NCBI RefSeq assembly: GCF_004217315.1
Contig: NZ_SGWR01000003.1
Span: 62,001 to 126,000 of the forward strand
DNA length: 64,000 nt
Direction of reading: 5' to 3'
Source of the DNA: Corticibacter populi
GTDB taxonomy: Bacteria > Pseudomonadota > Gammaproteobacteria > Burkholderiales > Burkholderiaceae_C
The notes under the pieces are model-generated. The model saw nothing but the letters and a program-made list of their open reading frames with translations. It was not told the origin of the DNA and did no database searches. Positions 44,490 to 52,676 of the stretch are shown here, one piece after another. The position numbers and the translations under genes were made by a program. Within the stretch, counting starts at the first letter, position 1. Every line of letters starts with the position of its first letter.

Positions 44490-45052
44490 TCCTGGCGCGC
44501 GTCGCGCTGCTGCTCTTCGGCGCCACGCTTGCCGGCATCGCTTCGGCACAGGAAGTTCCGCCGCCGGCCTATCAGCTCGCCGCCCAGTGCGCCGGCATTC
44601 CCTCGACCGTGTTGTATGCCGTCGCGCTGCAAGAGAGCGGCGCCAGGATCAACGGCAGGCTGGTGCCCTGGCCCTGGAGCCTGAACGTGGCCGGCGCGTC
44701 GCGCCGTTACGCCAGTCGCGCCGAAGCCTGCGCCGGACTGCGCAGCGCCCTGCGCGACGTGCCGCCGACCCGCATCGATGCCGGCCTGGGACAGATCAAC
44801 CTCGGCTACCAGAAGCATCGCTATCGCCAGCCCTGCGACCTGCTCGACCCCTACGACAACCTGCGCATCGCCGCCGAAATCCTGCGTGAGCAGCACAGCC
44901 CCGGCGAAGACTGGCTGCTCGCCATCGGCCGCTACCACCGGCCAGCCGGCGGCGCACCGGCCGCGCGCTACCGCCGCAGTGTCGATCAGCACCTCGCGCG
45001 CGTGCTCGGCCGCGGCCGGCTGGATGCCGACACCCGTAGGGCACTGCCATGA
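44471..45052 (+). CDS. Lytic transglycosylase (VirB1-like)
   Basis: A 193-residue SLT-type enzyme with a signal peptide (residues 1-27). The catalytic Glu55 lies in VALQESGA, with the goose-type signatures AGLGQINLGYQKHRY and NLRIAAEILREQ. It opens the murein locally for the transfer apparatus. The start at 44471 lies inside the preceding gene, and the stop overlaps the next start. Confidence 0.9.
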   Translation: MAAPALILARVALLLFGATLAGIASAQEVPPPAYQLAAQCAGIPSTVLYAVALQESGARINGRLVPWPWSLNVAGASRRYASRAEACAGLRSALRDVPPTRIDAGLGQINLGYQKHRYRQPCDLLDPYDNLRIAAEILREQHSPGEDWLLAIGRYHRPAGGAPAARYRRSVDQHLARVLGRGRLDADTRRALP

Positions 45053-46104
45053 CGGCGGCCCGGCACGCCGGCCCGGCGCCGACGGGCACGCAGACGCAGC
45101 ACCTGGTCAGCGTGAGCGGGGGCAAGGATTCGACCGCCACCTACCTGCTCGCGCTCGAATCGGGCCGGCCGTACCGCGCCGTCTTCGCGGACACGGGGAA
45201 CGAGCACGAACTGACCTACGAATACGTCGCCCGCCTGCATGAGCGCACCGGCGGGCCGAAGGTCGAGACCGTCAGGGCCGATTTCACGCGACAGCTCGCC
45301 GTCCATCGCGAGTACGTGCTGCGCGAATGGCCGAAGCAAGGCATCGACGATGAGATCGTGCAGGAGGCGGCGCGACTCCACACGCCCACCGGCAATCCGT
45401 ATCTCGACCTGTGCATCAGCAAAGGCCGGTTTCCGTCGCGGATGGCCCAGTTCTGCACGGGCGAGCTCAAGGAAATCCCGATCACGACGCAGATCGTCGG
45501 GCCGATGCTCAAGCGTGGCCGGGTGCTGCAATGGCTGGGCGTGCGCGCCGAAGAGAGCGCGCACCGTGCGCGCCAGCCCCGGTTCAATCGCCACGAGTCC
45601 GGATCCGTGCTTTGGCGGCCGATCTTCCGCTGGAGCGTCGAGGACGTGTGGGCGCAGCACCGCCGTCATGGCCTGCGCCCGAACCCGCTGTACGCCATCG
45701 GCATGCGGCGCGTCGGCTGCCTGCCGTGCATCAACTGCAGGAAGGACGAGCTGCGCCGCATCGCGGATCGCTTCCCCGCGCACATCGACCGCATCCGGCG
45801 GTGGGAGAACGTGGTGTCGGCGGCCAACAAGCGCCGCTCGGCCACCTTCTTCCCCGCGGTCACCGATCCGACGGACGCCGACCGTCCCGGCACCTACTCG
45901 CGCATCGACACCCTGGTGGCGTGGAGCCGCACGACCCACGGCGGCAGGCAGTTCGCCCTGTTCTTCGACGAGCAGCCGGGCGGCGGATGCACCTCCGACC
46001 TCGGCCTGTGCGAGACGGCGCCACACGACCCGGAAACCGCGGCTGCCAGCGCCTGCACAGCGCCGGCATCGGCCACCCAACCCGCCCTGGAGGAGTCCCC
46101 ATGA
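45049..46104 (+). CDS. PP-loop PAPS-reductase-like protein in the transfer operon
   Basis: A 351-residue protein of the phosphoadenosine phosphosulfate reductase/DndC-like ATPase class. The PP-loop reads SVSGGKDSTA at residues 21-30. Cysteines occur in QFCTGELKE (near 145) and in GCLPCINCRKDE (near 225), consistent with an Fe-S or zinc site. Relatives include phage and island enzymes that activate sulfur or modify DNA or tRNA. It overlaps the genes on both sides by 4 bases, so it is fully built into the operon. Its contribution to transfer is unknown. Confidence 0.8.
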   Translation: MTAARHAGPAPTGTQTQHLVSVSGGKDSTATYLLALESGRPYRAVFADTGNEHELTYEYVARLHERTGGPKVETVRADFTRQLAVHREYVLREWPKQGIDDEIVQEAARLHTPTGNPYLDLCISKGRFPSRMAQFCTGELKEIPITTQIVGPMLKRGRVLQWLGVRAEESAHRARQPRFNRHESGSVLWRPIFRWSVEDVWAQHRRHGLRPNPLYAIGMRRVGCLPCINCRKDELRRIADRFPAHIDRIRRWENVVSAANKRRSATFFPAVTDPTDADRPGTYSRIDTLVAWSRTTHGGRQFALFFDEQPGGGCTSDLGLCETAPHDPETAAASACTAPASATQPALEESP

Positions 46105-46640
46105 CGCGCCGCTGCTTCCGCTTCCCGTTGTATGGCCTGGTGTCGCTTCTTGCGATGCCGGCGGCGCTCGCGCAGTCGCCTCCGCTGATCGTCGTGGACG
46201 ACCATGGCGGCGCGTCCGCGCTGCCGTACTACGAAGCCCTCGATCTCCAGCCGCGCCGCGATCAGGCGCCACCGCGCATCGAGGTGCCGCGTGCGCCGTC
46301 CGGGCGTTCGGCCGAGGCCGCCATGCTCCCGGTGCGCTCGCCGACGCTTTCGCCCGGCGACGTGTCCCGCCGGGTGATCCAGGCGCCCGGGCTGAAGCCG
46401 CTGTTCCTGATCGGCGACGACGACCGCTCGCGCGCCTGGCTGCAACAGCGCGCCGCGATCCTGCGCGATCTCGGCGCGGTGGGCATCGTGGTCAACGTGG
46501 AATCGGCCGCCGCGCTCGACGCGCTGCGCCGTGCGGCGGCTGGCCTGACGCTGGTGCCGGCGCCCGGCGACGACCTGGCCCGGCGCCTGGACCTGCGTCA
46601 TTACCCGGTGCTCGTGACCTCCACGGGCATCGAGCAGTGA
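46101..46640 (+). CDS. ICE protein TIGR03765 (PFL_4695 family)
   Basis: A 179-residue exported protein (signal peptide residues 1-25; then LIVVDDHGGASALPYYEAL). The C-terminal half has the conserved LFLIGDDDRSRAWLQQRAAI and a Rossmann-like GIVVNVES. It always lies just before traD in this ICE type. No enzymatic role is known. Confidence 0.86.
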   Translation: MTRRCFRFPLYGLVSLLAMPAALAQSPPLIVVDDHGGASALPYYEALDLQPRRDQAPPRIEVPRAPSGRSAEAAMLPVRSPTLSPGDVSRRVIQAPGLKPLFLIGDDDRSRAWLQQRAAILRDLGAVGIVVNVESAAALDALRRAAAGLTLVPAPGDDLARRLDLRHYPVLVTSTGIEQ

Positions 46641-46650
46641 AACGCCGGCC

Positions 46651-48825
46651 ATGGCGCAGCCGCACACGATCGAGGTGCTGCTACGGCCAGCCGTGGAGCT
46701 ATATACCGTTGCCGTGTGCGCGGCCGCCGCGCTTCTGTGCATGGTGGCACCGTGGTCGCTCGCGCTGAATCCGCTGCTCGGCTTCGGTAGCGCGCTGGCC
46801 TTCGCCGCGTTCGGCGCGGTCCGCTTCCGCGACGCCATAGTCATCCTGCGCTACCGGCGCAACATCCGCCGGCTGCCGCGCTACGTGATGACGAGCCGCG
46901 ACGTGCCCGTCAGCCAGCAGCGGCTTTTCATCGGCCGGGGCTTTCTCTGGGAGCAGCGGCACACGCACCGCCTGGTCCAGACGTACAGGCCGGAGTTCCG
47001 CCGCTATGTCGAGCCCACACCGGCCTACCGCGCGGCCCGCCGGCTGGAGGAACGGCTGGAGTTCGCGCCGTTCCCGCTGTCGCGCCTGGCCAGGCTCACG
47101 GCCTGGGACATCCCGCTCAATCCGGTGCGCCCGCTGCCGCCGGTCGGCGGGATGCCGCGCCTGCACGGCATCGAGCCGGACGAAGCCGATGTCTCCCTGC
47201 CGCTGATCGAACGGGTGGGCCACACGCTGGTGCTGGGCACCACGCGCGTGGGCAAGACACGCCTCGCCGAGTTGCTCATCACGCAGGACATCCGCCGCAA
47301 GGTCAATGGCGAGCACGAGGTCGTGATCGTCCTGGATCCCAAGGGCGACGCGGATCTGCTCAAGCGCATGTACGTCGAGGCCAAGCGCGCGGGCCGCGAA
47401 GGGGAGTTCTATGTCTTCCACCTCGGCTGGCCGGACGTGTCGGCGCGCTACAACGCGGTCGGTCGCTTCGGTCGCGTCAGCGAGGTCGCCACCCGCGTCG
47501 CAGGCCAACTCTCCGGCGAGGGCAACAGCGCCGCGTTTCGCGAGTTCGCATGGCGCTTCGTCAACATCATTGCGCGCGCCCTGGTCGAGCTGGGCATGCG
47601 GCCCGACTACATGCTGATCCAGCGGCATGTGGTGAACATCGACGCGCTGTTCATGGAATACGCGCAGCATCATTTCGCGCAGCACGACCCCAAGGCCTGG
47701 GAGGTGATCGTGCAGCTCGAAGCCAGGATCAACGACAAGAACATCCCCCGCAACATGATCGGACGCGAGCGCCGGGTGGTCGCGCTCGAGCAGTACCTCT
47801 CCCAAGTGCGCGTGTACGACCCCGTGCTCGATGGCTTGCGCAGCGCCGTCCGGTACGACCGCACGTACTTCGACAAGATCGTTGCATCGTTGCTGCCGCT
47901 GCTGGAGAAGCTGACGACCGGCAAGATCGCGCAGCTGCTGGCACCCGACTACGCTGACCTGAACGACCCGCGTCCGATCTTCGACTGGATGCAGATCATC
48001 CGGAAGCGGGCGATCGTCTACGTGGGCCTCGACGCGCTGTCCGACACGGACGTGGCCGCGGCCGTCGGCAACTCGATGTTCGCCGATCTCGTCTCCGTGG
48101 CAGGACACATCTACAAGTTCGGCATCGACGACGGGCTGCCCAAGCACATGGCCGGCAAGCCGCTGCCGATCAATGTCCATGCGGACGAGTTCAACGAGCT
48201 CATGGGCGCGGAGTTCGTGCCCCTGATCAACAAGGGCGGCGGCGCGGGCATGCAGGTGACCGCCTACACGCAGACCCTGAGCGACATCGAAGCGCGCATC
48301 GGCAACCGGGCAAAGGCCGGCCAGGTGATCGGCAACTTCAACAATTTGATCATGCTGCGCGTGCGCGAGACGGCGACCGCGGAACTGCTCACCAGGCAGT
48401 TGCCCAAGGTGGAGGTCTACACCACCACCGTGGTGAGCGGCGCGACCGACAGTTCCGACATCCACGGCCCGACGGACTTCACCAGCAATACGCAGGACCG
48501 CATCAGCACCCAGAGCGTGCCGCTGATCGAGCCATCGCACGTCGTCGCGTTGCCGAAGGGCCAGGCGTTCGCGCTGCTGCAGGGCGGCAACCTCTGGAAA
48601 ATCCGCATGCCGCTGCCGGCACCCGATGCCGACGAGGTGATGCCCGAGAACCTGCAGCAACTGGCCGGCTATATGCGCCGGAACTACGCCGACGCCGGCG
48701 ACTGGTGGGAGGACCACGGCTTGCCCGGCCTGCAGAACCAGTCCCTGCCCGACGATCTGCTCGAAGGGTTCCGGCAGGCCTCGGAAGCCGAGTCCAGTGG
48801 CGACGGCGACGAGGCCCGGCCGTGA
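46651..48825 (+). CDS. traD: Type IV coupling ATPase TraD (SXT/TOL type)
   Basis: A 724-residue coupling protein. Two N-terminal membrane helices lie within residues 15-60. Walker A is LGTTRVGKTR (about 195-204), and Walker B is NVHADEFNEL near 507. It hands the relaxase-bound strand to the transfer channel at the inner membrane. The C-terminal 80 residues are acidic and probably contact the relaxosome. The stop overlaps the GTG of the next gene by 4 bases. Confidence 0.93.
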   Translation: MAQPHTIEVLLRPAVELYTVAVCAAAALLCMVAPWSLALNPLLGFGSALAFAAFGAVRFRDAIVILRYRRNIRRLPRYVMTSRDVPVSQQRLFIGRGFLWEQRHTHRLVQTYRPEFRRYVEPTPAYRAARRLEERLEFAPFPLSRLARLTAWDIPLNPVRPLPPVGGMPRLHGIEPDEADVSLPLIERVGHTLVLGTTRVGKTRLAELLITQDIRRKVNGEHEVVIVLDPKGDADLLKRMYVEAKRAGREGEFYVFHLGWPDVSARYNAVGRFGRVSEVATRVAGQLSGEGNSAAFREFAWRFVNIIARALVELGMRPDYMLIQRHVVNIDALFMEYAQHHFAQHDPKAWEVIVQLEARINDKNIPRNMIGRERRVVALEQYLSQVRVYDPVLDGLRSAVRYDRTYFDKIVASLLPLLEKLTTGKIAQLLAPDYADLNDPRPIFDWMQIIRKRAIVYVGLDALSDTDVAAAVGNSMFADLVSVAGHIYKFGIDDGLPKHMAGKPLPINVHADEFNELMGAEFVPLINKGGGAGMQVTAYTQTLSDIEARIGNRAKAGQVIGNFNNLIMLRVRETATAELLTRQLPKVEVYTTTVVSGATDSSDIHGPTDFTSNTQDRISTQSVPLIEPSHVVALPKGQAFALLQGGNLWKIRMPLPAPDADEVMPENLQQLAGYMRRNYADAGDWWEDHGLPGLQNQSLPDDLLEGFRQASEAESSGDGDEARP

Positions 48826-49571
48826 AGGACCCAGCCAACACCGCCCAGCGCCAGCAGACCCAGAAGCGCGGGCTGCTCGCGAACCTCGTCACCTTGCCGC
48901 TGCGGCTGCTCGGCGTGCTGATCGGCTCGCTGCTGCTGTCGATCGTCATCGAGTGCATCGGCATGCACCTGTTCTGGCCGGACCAGGGCTGGCGCCACTC
49001 GCAAAGCATGTTGCAGTACGAGCTGGACCAGCTATCGAGCTACTTCACGCGCAGCGCCCTCGTGCAGGAGCCCGGCCGCACCGCGCACTGGCTCGTCGAT
49101 ACCGCCTACCAGTGGATCTTCGTGAAGACCGGACTGCTCGACTGGATGAGCAACGCCTCGGCCCAGGCGCGCGCACCGAGCCACGAAGCGGCCAGGGACT
49201 TCCGCTACTACCTGAGCCAGGTCTATGTCTGGACCGAGAGCTACCTGATCGCCGCGGCGTTCACCACGCTGACCTTCATCGTCAGGCTGCTGGTGCTGTT
49301 CCTGACGCTCCCGCTGTTCCTGATGAGCACCTTCGTCGGCTTCGTCGACGGGCTGGTGCGGCGCGACGTCCGGAAGTTCGGCGCGGGCCGGGAGTCCGGA
49401 TTCATCTACCACCGCGCCAAGGCCTCGCTCATGCCGCTAGTGGTGCTGCCGTGGATCGCCTACCTGGCCTTGCCTATCAGCTTGCATCCACTGCTGATCC
49501 TCCTGCCGAGCGCCGCGCTGCTCGGCGCGGCGGTCTGCATCGCCGCCAGCACCTTCAAGAAGTACCTGTAG
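48822..49571 (+). CDS. ICE membrane protein TIGR03747 (PFL_4697 family)
   Basis: A 249-residue protein from a GTG at 48822 that overlaps the traD stop. Four to five membrane helices are visible (LGVLIGSLLLSIVIECIGMH near the start; LLVLFLTLPLFLMSTFVGFV near 160). The family follows traD in PFL/ICEclc-type transfer operons. It is likely an inner-membrane part of the channel. A 158-bp gap follows, perhaps with an internal promoter. Confidence 0.87.
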   Translation: MKDPANTAQRQQTQKRGLLANLVTLPLRLLGVLIGSLLLSIVIECIGMHLFWPDQGWRHSQSMLQYELDQLSSYFTRSALVQEPGRTAHWLVDTAYQWIFVKTGLLDWMSNASAQARAPSHEAARDFRYYLSQVYVWTESYLIAAAFTTLTFIVRLLVLFLTLPLFLMSTFVGFVDGLVRRDVRKFGAGRESGFIYHRAKASLMPLVVLPWIAYLALPISLHPLLILLPSAALLGAAVCIAASTFKKYL

Positions 49572-49729
49572 CGCCTCCTTTGGATCCCGGAGTCAGCCAT
49601 ACCTGACCGGCGCCCGCGTTCGACCTCGAACGGCAACAACGCGGTCGTCTCGTGTTGCGCATTCATAGCGGCGCGATCGGCAGCGCGCCGAGAGCATGTG
49701 GCCATTCCTCGTGATTCGCGGTTTGGCAC

Positions 49730-50101
49730 ATGCCGATGTCCTTCTCTCCCTCCACCGACTGGCGCTGCATCTTCGGGTTCCTCCTGGCGCTGTGCCTGTG
49801 CCTGGGCATTCCGGCTCCGGCCCGCGCCGATGACGCGACGCCCGAGCGCGCCCGTCTCGCAGCCGTGCTGCGTCACGTGGATGCGATCGACCGGCTGGTG
49901 GAGGAGGCCGGGGTCTCGCGCGAAGAGCGCGCCCGCTACCACTTCGACTACGCCCGCCTCACGGCCGACCTGGCGCGCATGCGCGCCGGCATCGGCGACT
50001 ACCTGAGCCCGCCCCGCGCGCAGCCGCGCGATCCGGCCGAGCTGCTCGGCGACTACCGCCAGCCCACGCCGACGCCGCGCGTGCCGGAGGCCGCGCCATG
50101 A
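49730..50101 (+). CDS. RAQPRD-family transfer protein (TIGR01690)
   Basis: A 123-residue exported protein with a signal peptide (FLLALCLCLGIPAPARA). It ends with the family signature RAQPRD at about residue 95-100. It precedes the pilin-like genes in this ICE family. The stop overlaps the next ATG by 4 bases. Probably periplasmic; role unknown. Confidence 0.88.
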   Translation: MPMSFSPSTDWRCIFGFLLALCLCLGIPAPARADDATPERARLAAVLRHVDAIDRLVEEAGVSREERARYHFDYARLTADLARMRAGIGDYLSPPRAQPRDPAELLGDYRQPTPTPRVPEAAP

Positions 50102-50331
50102 ACGCCGCGCAGATCAGCGCCTTCCAGGCGAACGGCGGGTTCGCGCCCGCAGCCGTGTCGGTCGTGCTGGTCGGTGCCGTGTTCGCCGTCCTGCTGGTCT
50201 GGGGCGTGTGGGCCATGCGCACCGCCTACACCGGCTGGGCCGAGCAACGCCTTTCCCAACGTCAGTTCCTGGGCGTCGTGGTGCGCTTCATCGCCATGTA
50301 CCTGGTGCTGACCTTCTTCCTGCTCTCGTAA
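50098..50331 (+). CDS. ICE membrane protein TIGR03758 (PFL_4701, DUF3262)
   Basis: A 77-residue protein with two membrane helices (AAVSVVLVGAVFAVLLVWGV; RFIAMYLVLTFFLL). Size and topology resemble conjugative pilins or small T4SS inner-membrane subunits of the VirB2/3 kind. It is followed by another two-helix protein. Confidence 0.86.
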   Translation: MNAAQISAFQANGGFAPAAVSVVLVGAVFAVLLVWGVWAMRTAYTGWAEQRLSQRQFLGVVVRFIAMYLVLTFFLLS

Positions 50332-50349
50332 CTCGCAAAGGTCGCCATC

Positions 50350-50715
50350 ATGAACCCGCTCGCCCGTCTCTTCCGTTCGCCCCGCGCTGCGCGCCTGGCC
50401 GCGCTGCCGATGCTGTTCGCAGTCGCTCCGCTGGTCCAGGCCCAGGGCCTGCCCACGATCGAAGACCCGTCCCGCGGCACGGGCTCGGGCATCATGGACA
50501 CGCTGCGCAACTACGGCTACGACATCGTGCTGCTGATCGCGTTGCTGGTCGTGGCCTCCATGTTCGTGGGCGTCTGCTACCACGCCTACACGCGCTATGC
50601 CGAGATCCACACCGGCCGCGCCACGTGGGGCCAGTTCGGCCTGACGGTCGCCGTCGGTGCCATCCTGCTGGTCGTCGGCATCTGGCTGCTGACCGAAGCC
50701 ACCGGCATCCTCTGA
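50350..50715 (+). CDS. ICE membrane protein TIGR03745 (PFL_4702, DUF2976)
   Basis: A 121-residue protein with a cleavable signal (ending LVQAQG) and two membrane helices (DIVLLIALLVVASMFVGVCY; LTVAVGAILLVVGIWLL). A cleaved, two-helix protein here is a strong candidate for the major pilin of the G-type system, though that is an inference. Confidence 0.87.
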   Translation: MNPLARLFRSPRAARLAALPMLFAVAPLVQAQGLPTIEDPSRGTGSGIMDTLRNYGYDIVLLIALLVVASMFVGVCYHAYTRYAEIHTGRATWGQFGLTVAVGAILLVVGIWLLTEATGIL

Positions 50716-50725
50716 AGGCGCCGTC

Positions 50726-51124
50726 ATGGCTGACCAGGACATCCGTCCGGACGGGACGGTGGCGTTCTTGCCGCATCGCCTCAACCGCCACCCCGTCGTC
50801 GTGCGCGGGCTCACGGCCGACGAGCTGTGGGTCTGCGCCAGCCTGGCGGCCGCGGCGGGGCTGGCGATCGGGGTGCCCCTTGCGTTCGCGCTGTCGACGA
50901 TCGCCATCGTTCCCACGGCCATCGTGCTCGCCATCGCCGCCGGCGTCTTCGTCGGTGGCGGGCTGCTGCGGCGCATGAAGCGCGGCCGGCCCGAGACCTG
51001 GCTGTACCGGCAGATCCAGTGGTGGCTGGCCGTCCGCCGCCCGCTGCTCGCGTCCTTCGTCGGCGGCAAGGTGCTGGTGACGCGCTCGGGGCACTGGAGC
51101 ACGCGCAGGAGCCAGCGACCGTGA
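50726..51124 (+). CDS. ICE transfer protein TIGR03750 (DUF3487), VirB3/TraL-like
   Basis: A 132-residue protein with two adjacent membrane helices (residues 35-85) and a basic C-terminal half (RRMKRGRPETWLYRQIQWW). The N-terminal FLPHRLNRHPVVVRGLTADE is the family signature. It is the likely VirB3/TraL equivalent. It overlaps the next gene by 4 bases. Confidence 0.87.
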   Translation: MADQDIRPDGTVAFLPHRLNRHPVVVRGLTADELWVCASLAAAAGLAIGVPLAFALSTIAIVPTAIVLAIAAGVFVGGGLLRRMKRGRPETWLYRQIQWWLAVRRPLLASFVGGKVLVTRSGHWSTRRSQRP

Positions 51125-51801
51125 GCCGGTTCCGCAACGAGATCGCGCACCTGCAGGCGCACATCAAGACCTTGCGGATCGGCGCCGGCGCGCTGTTCGC
51201 GCTCGCGCTGGTGATGGGCGTCGGCTGGTGGAGCGCACCGCGCGACCTGACGATCCACGTGCCGCCCGATCTGCGCTCCGGCAGCACGCGCAAGTGGTGG
51301 GAAGTGCCGCCGGAGTCCGTCTACAGCTTCACGTTCTACGTCTGGCAGCAGCTTCAGCGCTGGCCGACCAATGGCGACCAGGACTACCCGCGCAACCTGC
51401 ACGCGCTGTCGAGCTACTTCACGTCCTCCTGCCAGGCCTTCCTGCAACAGGACTACGAGTACCGCCGCAATGCCGGGGAACTGCGTCAGCGGGTTCGCGG
51501 GATCTACGAGATCCCGGGTCGCGGCTACGGCGAGAACCCGGCGCTGCGCGTGCGCGCGATCTCGGATCGGGACTGGGTGGTGACCCTCGACGTCACCGCG
51601 GACGAGTACCACGGCTCGGAGCAGGTCAAGCGGGCGCTGGTGCGCTATCCGCTCAAGGTCACGCGGATGGACGTCGATCCGCAGCGCAACCCCTTCGGCC
51701 TGGCCATCGACTGCTACGACGGCGCGCCGCAGCGCATCGCCGCGCCGACGGACGCGGCGCCTGCCGCGCCGCCCGCCATCTCCCCGGGAGAAACGCCATG
51801 A
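51121..51801 (+). CDS. ICE protein TIGR03746 (PFL_4703, DUF2895), VirB8/TraE-like
   Basis: A 226-residue protein from the GTG at 51121. It has one N-terminal helix (ALFALALVMGVGWWSA) and a periplasmic domain (YSFTFYVWQQLQRWPTNGDQ, RAISDRDWVVTLDVTADEY). Size and topology match VirB8/TraE. An Ala/Pro tail closes it. It overlaps the next gene by 4 bases. Confidence 0.88.
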   Translation: MSRFRNEIAHLQAHIKTLRIGAGALFALALVMGVGWWSAPRDLTIHVPPDLRSGSTRKWWEVPPESVYSFTFYVWQQLQRWPTNGDQDYPRNLHALSSYFTSSCQAFLQQDYEYRRNAGELRQRVRGIYEIPGRGYGENPALRVRAISDRDWVVTLDVTADEYHGSEQVKRALVRYPLKVTRMDVDPQRNPFGLAIDCYDGAPQRIAAPTDAAPAAPPAISPGETP

Positions 51802-52676
51802 CCCGCTTCCTTCCGCACGCCTGCGCGGTGTTCCTGCTGTTCGCCTGCGTCCCGGCGCACGCCGTGGAGATCCTGCGCTGGGAGCGGTTGCCGCTTCCCG
51901 TTCCGCTGGTGGTCGGCCAGGAACGGGTGATCTTCATCGATCGCAACGTCCGCGTCGGCGTGCCGGCGTCGGTCGGCGCGCGCCTGCGCGTGCAGAGCGC
52001 GGCCGGGGCCGTCTACCTGCGCGCCAGCGAGCCGATCGAACCGACCCGGCTGCAATTGCAGGATGCCGACAGCGGCACCGTGATCCTGCTGGACATCGCC
52101 GCGGAACCGGCAGGCGACGACGCGCCGCCGCTGGAGCCGGTGCGCATCGTCGAAGGCGCATCGCCGGCCCCGCGCTACGGCGCGCAGATCGACGGCGAGC
52201 AGGAGCGCGCGGGCGCGGCGCCCGCCACCCGCACCCGCGAGACGCCGCTGCCGGTCGTACTGACCCGCTACGCGGCACAGAGCCTGTACGCGCCGCTGCG
52301 CACCGTCGAACCGGTGCCGGGCATCGTGCGCGCGAACCTGCGCCGCGACCTGCCGCTCGACACCCTGATGCCGACGAAGCCGATCCGCGCGCGCGTCCTG
52401 GCGGCATGGCGTCTGGACGACCTGTGGGTCAGCGCCATCCGCCTGAACAACCTGTCGCCGCACTGGCTCGGGCTCGACCCGCGCGAGCTGCAGGGCGACT
52501 TCATGACCGCCACCTTCCAGCACGCCGACCTCGGCCCCGCCGGCACGCCGGAGGACACCACGGTCGTCTACCTGGTCACGCGCGGCCATGGCCTGCCGCA
52601 GGCACTGCTGCCGGCCATCAGCCCGGTGGATGCGGCAACCAACCTGAGCGGCCACGGAGGGGCACATGAAGAGTAA
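51798..52676 (+). CDS. ICE protein TIGR03749 (PFL_4704), VirB9/TraK-like
   Basis: A 292-residue exported protein with a signal peptide ending AHAVE. A TraK/VirB9-like beta domain follows (LVVGQERVIFIDRNVRVGVP, then SIGAR-like blocks), with a further domain near the end (DDLWVSAIRLNNLSPHWLGL). It probably forms the outer-membrane core with the lipoprotein and the VirB10-like protein. It overlaps the next gene by 11 bases. Confidence 0.87.
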   Translation: MTRFLPHACAVFLLFACVPAHAVEILRWERLPLPVPLVVGQERVIFIDRNVRVGVPASVGARLRVQSAAGAVYLRASEPIEPTRLQLQDADSGTVILLDIAAEPAGDDAPPLEPVRIVEGASPAPRYGAQIDGEQERAGAAPATRTRETPLPVVLTRYAAQSLYAPLRTVEPVPGIVRANLRRDLPLDTLMPTKPIRARVLAAWRLDDLWVSAIRLNNLSPHWLGLDPRELQGDFMTATFQHADLGPAGTPEDTTVVYLVTRGHGLPQALLPAISPVDAATNLSGHGGAHEE

